This document shows positions 59,812-64,000 of a stretch of 64,000 bases of DNA, piece after piece; the first letter of the stretch is position 1, and every line of letters starts with the position of its first letter. Position numbers and translations under genes: made by a program. Source of the DNA: Alisma plantago-aquatica (Eukaryota > Streptophyta > Magnoliopsida > Alismatales > Alismataceae); contig OY856413.1 in assembly GCA_963693085.1 (NCBI GenBank), positions 540,382,879-540,446,878 on the forward strand, in the 5' to 3' direction. The notes under the pieces are model-generated. The model was not told the DNA's origin. It did not search any database and saw only the letters and a list, made by a program, of their open reading frames with translations.

Positions 59812-61009
59812 GAATATTTTTCAAGGTTCTGAACTAGTGTTGGGTGCTAATCCCATCAAATTTTTTCTTTCTCAAGGAATGATCACAATGAAAACTTGTT
59901 GTTGTTTGCCATTTGATTTACAAAAGAAATATTTTCATGAGTAAATATATTGATTTGAAAAAGTTTATCGACATTAGTTTTGTCTTTAATTTATAATAAC
60001 ACTATCTCTATTTTAGCTCAAACTAATAGACTTCACTACTCATTCTGAACATTTAGCGACCAATTTTCTAGTGGGTCAAGATCTGTATTCCATTAATTCA
60101 TGCGTCAACATTGGCTAATCATCTACAACTTGCTTATTTAGGAAGGCAACTCTTGTCAATTGCATATACTGCATCTCTTGATGGATGGATGCACAATACT
60201 TTGTTATATTGCATATATATGCTTCTTGGTGCTTAATCCTATTAATATCACCTGGTTAAGCCCAACCCAACGGATAACATAGTAGAATATACATCCCAAT
60301 TTGGCAGGCCCAAGTATCAATTCTCACACTTTCCCAAGATAGATAGCACACCATCTTTGGCATGCCCATGCATAATCGATCAAGGTTTTCATGTGTGTTG
60401 CATAGTGGGAAGCATCTAAGACCATTTTTTATCTGAGGGGTTTTATCTATATGCATATACTTATCAAAACACCAAAAAGTTAAAATATATATAATAACAT
60501 ATTATATCCAGAAGTAAAATCTACATACACACAATCATCAAATATACAAGCATTAGTTATGGACATACTAATGCAATCCTTTAGATCCACAAAGGATTAA
60601 TATCTAGCTTAGGTTCTTCAATTTCATGCAACATCAACTTGTGATCCGCCACCTAAACCTACGTCTGATCAACATCACAATAACCACGTCCATGTATGCT
60701 CCTTGGAGTTGGATCTTTAGGTTGCCTCACCATGTCATGTCCTCCAAAACTAAATCTATTTTATGTAATATTGATTATATGTAAAAGGAAGAACCTCAAT
60801 TAATATTTGAAGGGACTTTAGAGGGAATAGAATTAGATACATTTTCAAGAAAGGATGAGGCTTGACATACAAGATGAATTCTTGTATATAAGGATCCATT
60901 TTAATCATTCACATCCATTCACAACATGCATAAAAAGGGTCGTAAGCCATATCAATATGTACATCAACTATAAAAAACATATTTCAAAGATGACATGTAT
61001 GATTTTATA
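59812..61009. other. Copia gag start and leader, badly decayed
   Basis: Upstream of the readable gag on the minus strand. No clear protein blocks; AT-rich. Confidence 0.35.
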
Positions 61010-61111
61010 GGTATATCTATCATATACATATATATACACATATATATATGTATATATATGTATATATATATATATACATATATATGTATATATATGTGTA
61101 CATATATATAC

Positions 61112-61187
<76 letters not shown>

Positions 61188-61274
61188 ATATGTATGTATA
61201 CACACACAAATATATATACGTATATATACATATATAAAAATATATATGTATATGTATGTATACACACACAGATA

Positions 61275-61307
<33 letters not shown>

Positions 61308-61310
61308 GTA

Positions 61311-61346
<36 letters not shown>
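61010..61346. repeat. (TA)n / TATATG / TATACA microsatellite with a GA tract at its end
   Basis: TA-rich simple repeat ending in a run of GA (about 61332-61351). The long Tyr-Ile open frames through it are artefacts of the repeat. Confidence 0.95.
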
Positions 61347-61351
<5 letters not shown>

Positions 61352-61765
61352 TCAGGCTAGAATACACTCGAGTGTATTCAAAGCAGAAACACTCAAGTAG
61401 TTTTTCATGATGTAATATTTTTTTCAAAAATCTAATCCATTGATCTTCTTAAACATCTTGTGAATAGCTCATGCGCAAAATTTTAGCACATTTGGACATT
61501 TATAGGTCATGTTATAAAGACCGCAAAAATTATGCATTTCGAATTAGTTTCGCGCGTCGATTTTTTCACCCTTGGATGAATGACTTACACTCATCCAAAT
61601 GGGCTCAAAATTTGTATGTAGCATAGTTATAGTATGACAATGAACATCAATGATTTATATTTTGCAAAAAACAGTCTTGATATGAAAACACACTTGAGTG
61701 TATTCGTGCGATCTGTACACTCGAGTGTATTCTATCCTGACTCTCTCTCTATATATATATGTATA
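61331..61765. mobile_element. MITE in a TA microsatellite (Micron-like)
   Basis: About 430 bp with terminal inverted repeats of about 35 bp. The left end reads GAGAGAGTCAGGCTAGAATA followed by CACTCGAGTGTATTC; the right end (about 61712-61757) is its reverse complement with few mismatches. TA arrays lie on both sides. No coding capacity. Rice Micron MITEs are known for inserting in TA microsatellites; relation to that family is inference. Confidence 0.75.
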
Positions 61766-62109
61766 TATATAGGTCTATCTTTAATACCTGCATGGGTAGT
61801 CTATTCTCTACCCGTGCCTCCTAAAAAGTAACTATTCAGTCAGAAAACTAACTCACTGTATAAAAAAGTAACTATGTTGACCAAAAAGTAACTATTTGAC
61901 AAAAAAAGTAAAATCGTACAAAATATACAACAAAAATTCTAGAATAATATGTAATTGTATAATTCTTATAGCTATTATAAATATAACTGTTTATGCATGA
62001 ATAGTAACAGTTTGCAAGGTAAAGTAACCCTCTACATGTGTAAAGTAAGAAACTCCAAAAAAAGTAACCAAATGTGGAGCAGGTAGCTACATGCACAGAC
62101 AATGAATGA

Positions 62110-62115
<6 letters not shown>
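61766..62115. other. Second TA-flanked insert with AAAAGTAACT repeats
   Basis: About 330 bp between two TA arrays. The word AAAGTAAC recurs at least six times at irregular spacing between about 61826 and 62070. No clear terminal inverted repeat; possibly another small non-autonomous element. Confidence 0.45.

Positions 62116-62174
<59 letters not shown>
62115..62174. repeat. (TA)n microsatellite
   Basis: Near-perfect TA dinucleotides. Confidence 0.95.
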
Positions 62175-62175
<1 letters not shown>

Positions 62176-62491
62176 ATTGCATCCTTTTTACATGCATGGC
62201 ATTTTACATTAAATAAATTTTGACTTACATGTAAACAAGACGAGATCACAGGGGAAATACCCCTATAAAGTCTATAAAACTGCACTTTCGTGTACTAAGA
62301 AAAGTCAAGTTTTTTAATAGTTGATTCCTCCATCAAGTCAAAAAATGATCTACAACATATGTGAAAATTAGTTTGATATAAACATTAACAATTTTATATT
62401 TCTCATCACTTGAAACCACACAAAATGGTATGGAGAATATCTGATCACATCGATAGTTGATATTAATCTAAATATATCAAAGATTGATGTG
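62175..62491. other. Copia leader next to the primer-binding site
   Basis: AT-rich non-coding sequence on the internal side of the 5' LTR. No feature seen. Confidence 0.35.
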
Positions 62492-62503
62492 GCTCTGATA
62501 CCT
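62492..62503 (-). other. Primer-binding site of the old Copia
   Basis: The minus strand reads AGGTATCAGAGC, 11 of 12 bases of the initiator-Met complement. Confidence 0.75.
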
Positions 62504-62504
62504 C

Positions 62505-63930
62505 TATTAGGAATACTAAAGGTGACAATCGTAACGAAAAAATTTCTCCACATTTCTACAAGTAGATCTCATAAAAAAATCTAGATAGAGGGTGTGAGAT
62601 GTTATCTTATCGTCGAATAAGTCCAACAACATACTCATGTGGTGATGTGAATCTCTTACAATGGTCCACATATGATCCTTAGAGACATCCTCACAATGCA
62701 ATCACGTAGCGTCTACATCTCTACGTAGTCTATGTGGATGGATGAGAACTCTTCGTCATGCTACTTGAGATGACATGGAAGGAGAAACCTTTTATTAGCA
62801 ATGTGCTAGTGTTTTCTTACCTTCTCTCTCTTATGGGTAATGACATCTATGATGTCATTCTAATATTGTTCTAGTTGATTACCTAAATATTTTAATAATC
62901 AATTTGACTTGGATCATTTCCAATCATGTCAACAATTATAGTCCTATTCTAATACATCATATGCGTGTGATGCTATAGACTCCACATTTCATTGGCAGTG
63001 ATGTCCACAATCAAATTAAAACTTCACATACAATCATTGGCGTGTACTAAGACTCCATTCCCACCCAATTAATTGGAGAACAACATTGACCTAGTACTTT
63101 AACCAATGTTTTACAGTGATTATATAATCCCTTTGTCTCTGATATCCAGATCGAATATGAGGCATGGAAACATCATCATCATAGTGTGCAATCTTTGTTT
63201 CCTGATCTAGAGTAGACTGTTTGAGATACATATGATCTCAATATCATATATTTGCTCCATGAGTATGTCCATACATTTCATAATCTCACTCATCAAGTGG
63301 CAGGGATATCACTCAATGGGAGCAAAAAATTCCATTTATTTCACTCGCAGTAATCCACATGTATCACACTGCACCTAACCACTACCTTTATAGTAATCTT
63401 TATTCAAGGTCATGTTGAGTAGTATTAAAGAAATATGAACAACATGTGTCACTGTAGTGAATTTAATTCTATGGACCAAAATCACGACTGTCACATTGAG
63501 GTATGATTCTGACCGCCATTATTGGCTTCCATATATCACACTCAAATTGGGTCTATCTCGTACACTTGTTCACGATAAGTGCCTATGTGTTCGACTTGAT
63601 ATCCAATATCATGACTAATGAGTCATAGTCATTAATCAACATACATACTAATATTAACCCTATTACCATCATAATAGCTTTTACAATAATAATTTAACAT
63701 GGACTTAGTCATGAATGAATATTTTTAACATACCCATGATGTCATATTCAGATCCTTAATTAAAATCACATGTCATTGACTCATACATTTTTATGTTTTA
63801 TTATATTTATTCATTATCTCATATTGAAGTAAAAATAATAATTAGAATTACCTTTATTAATAATCTAATCAATCACAAGATGTTCCATTACAATCATCAT
63901 ATGATTGACTCTCATGACATACAACCAATA
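62505..63930 (-). repeat. 5' LTR of the old Copia
   Basis: Collinear with 36089-37934, shorter by about 400 bp. Ends CCAATA, followed by AATTC (63931-63935), the probable target-site duplication. Confidence 0.75.
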
Positions 63931-64000
63931 AATTCTTCTTTAATCTTCTTTTAACTCCAGTTGACTTGAACAACTTTAAAGAAACAACAAAATAACAAGT

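Larger units (their letters stand above)
36089..63930 (-). mobile_element. Old Copia (Tork/Angela-like) element opened by nested insertions
   Basis: Minus-strand Copia reconstructed from its parts: 3' LTR 36089 to about 37934, RNase H and reverse transcriptase 38122-39567, integrase and gag 57519-59811, leader with TA arrays, primer-binding site 62492-62503, 5' LTR 62505-63930. Putative target-site duplications AATTT (36084-36088) and AATTC (63931-63935) differ by one base. The polypurine tract next to the 3' LTR reads GTGCAAGTGGAAGATT on the minus strand. A Gypsy-type element entered the coding region at 39567, separating the two halves by about 18 kb, with loss of about 25 bp of Copia sequence at the right junction. 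The two LTRs are well diverged, so this is the oldest layer of the nest. Confidence 0.75.

Noticed and set aside
60964..61427. Several overlapping open frames of 80-135 residues made of Tyr, Ile, Met and His
   Set aside because: They are six-frame readings of the TA/TATATG/TATACA microsatellite, open on both strands only because the repeat lacks stops.
1..64000. A new multi-gene biological system
   Set aside because: Beyond the NLR, every recognisable coding block belongs to a known transposon family (CACTA, Copia, LINE). No co-directional cluster of unexplained genes is present.

Overview
This is a plant nuclear genome window. It has one host gene at the left edge, a CC-NBS-LRR (NLR) resistance gene, followed by about 60 kb of nested, mostly decayed transposable elements. 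The intronless monocot-style NLR, the CACTA transposon, the Sirevirus-type Copia element with its palindromic LTR motifs, Gypsy/LARD-type elements, L1-like LINEs and MITEs in TA microsatellites suggest an AT-rich flowering plant. A monocot is my best guess; the species cannot be fixed from sequence alone.

Layout. (1) 1-3183: NLR, open at the window edge, so its N-terminal coiled coil lies outside. (2) 3774-18673: a small non-autonomous LTR retrotransposon on the minus strand (TSD AATTT, two LTRs of about 550-570 bp, internal region only about 770 bp). Its left LTR is split by a 13-kb CACTA transposon (4187-17185, TSD TTA) that carries a broken tnp2 transposase gene, a Transposase_24 gene, subterminal repeats and large internal tandem duplications. 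(3) About 18.7-24.58 kb: a decayed plus-strand Copia (LTR, PBS, gag and integrase fragments). (4) 24581-30983: a young minus-strand Sirevirus-like Copia with two 1451-bp LTRs, TSD TTAAG and a nearly intact gag but no pol. (5) 31.2-33.5 kb: a decayed L1-like LINE. (6) 36.09-63.93 kb: one old minus-strand Copia whose reverse transcriptase and integrase halves are now about 18 kb apart. It was opened by a Gypsy-type LTR element (39568 to about 56014), which was itself opened by a LARD-like element with LTRs over 3 kb (42988-52110, TSD GATAT). One LTR of that LARD received a 5'-truncated LINE (44660-45209, TSD about 24 bp). The Copia leader also holds TA arrays hosting two MITE-like inserts.

The genes do not form a pathway. 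The content is one immune receptor gene beside a transposon nest up to four levels deep whose order of insertion can be read from target-site duplications. I found no CRISPR array, operon or clearly new biological system. The most unusual items are the internal duplication in the NLR nucleotide-binding domain, the 24-bp perfect palindrome at the broken CACTA end, the gag-only Sirevirus with repeated hairpins and polypurine tracts, and the MITE in a TA microsatellite. Coordinates of element ends were found by eye from repeat alignment, TG..CA ends, primer-binding sites and TSDs.
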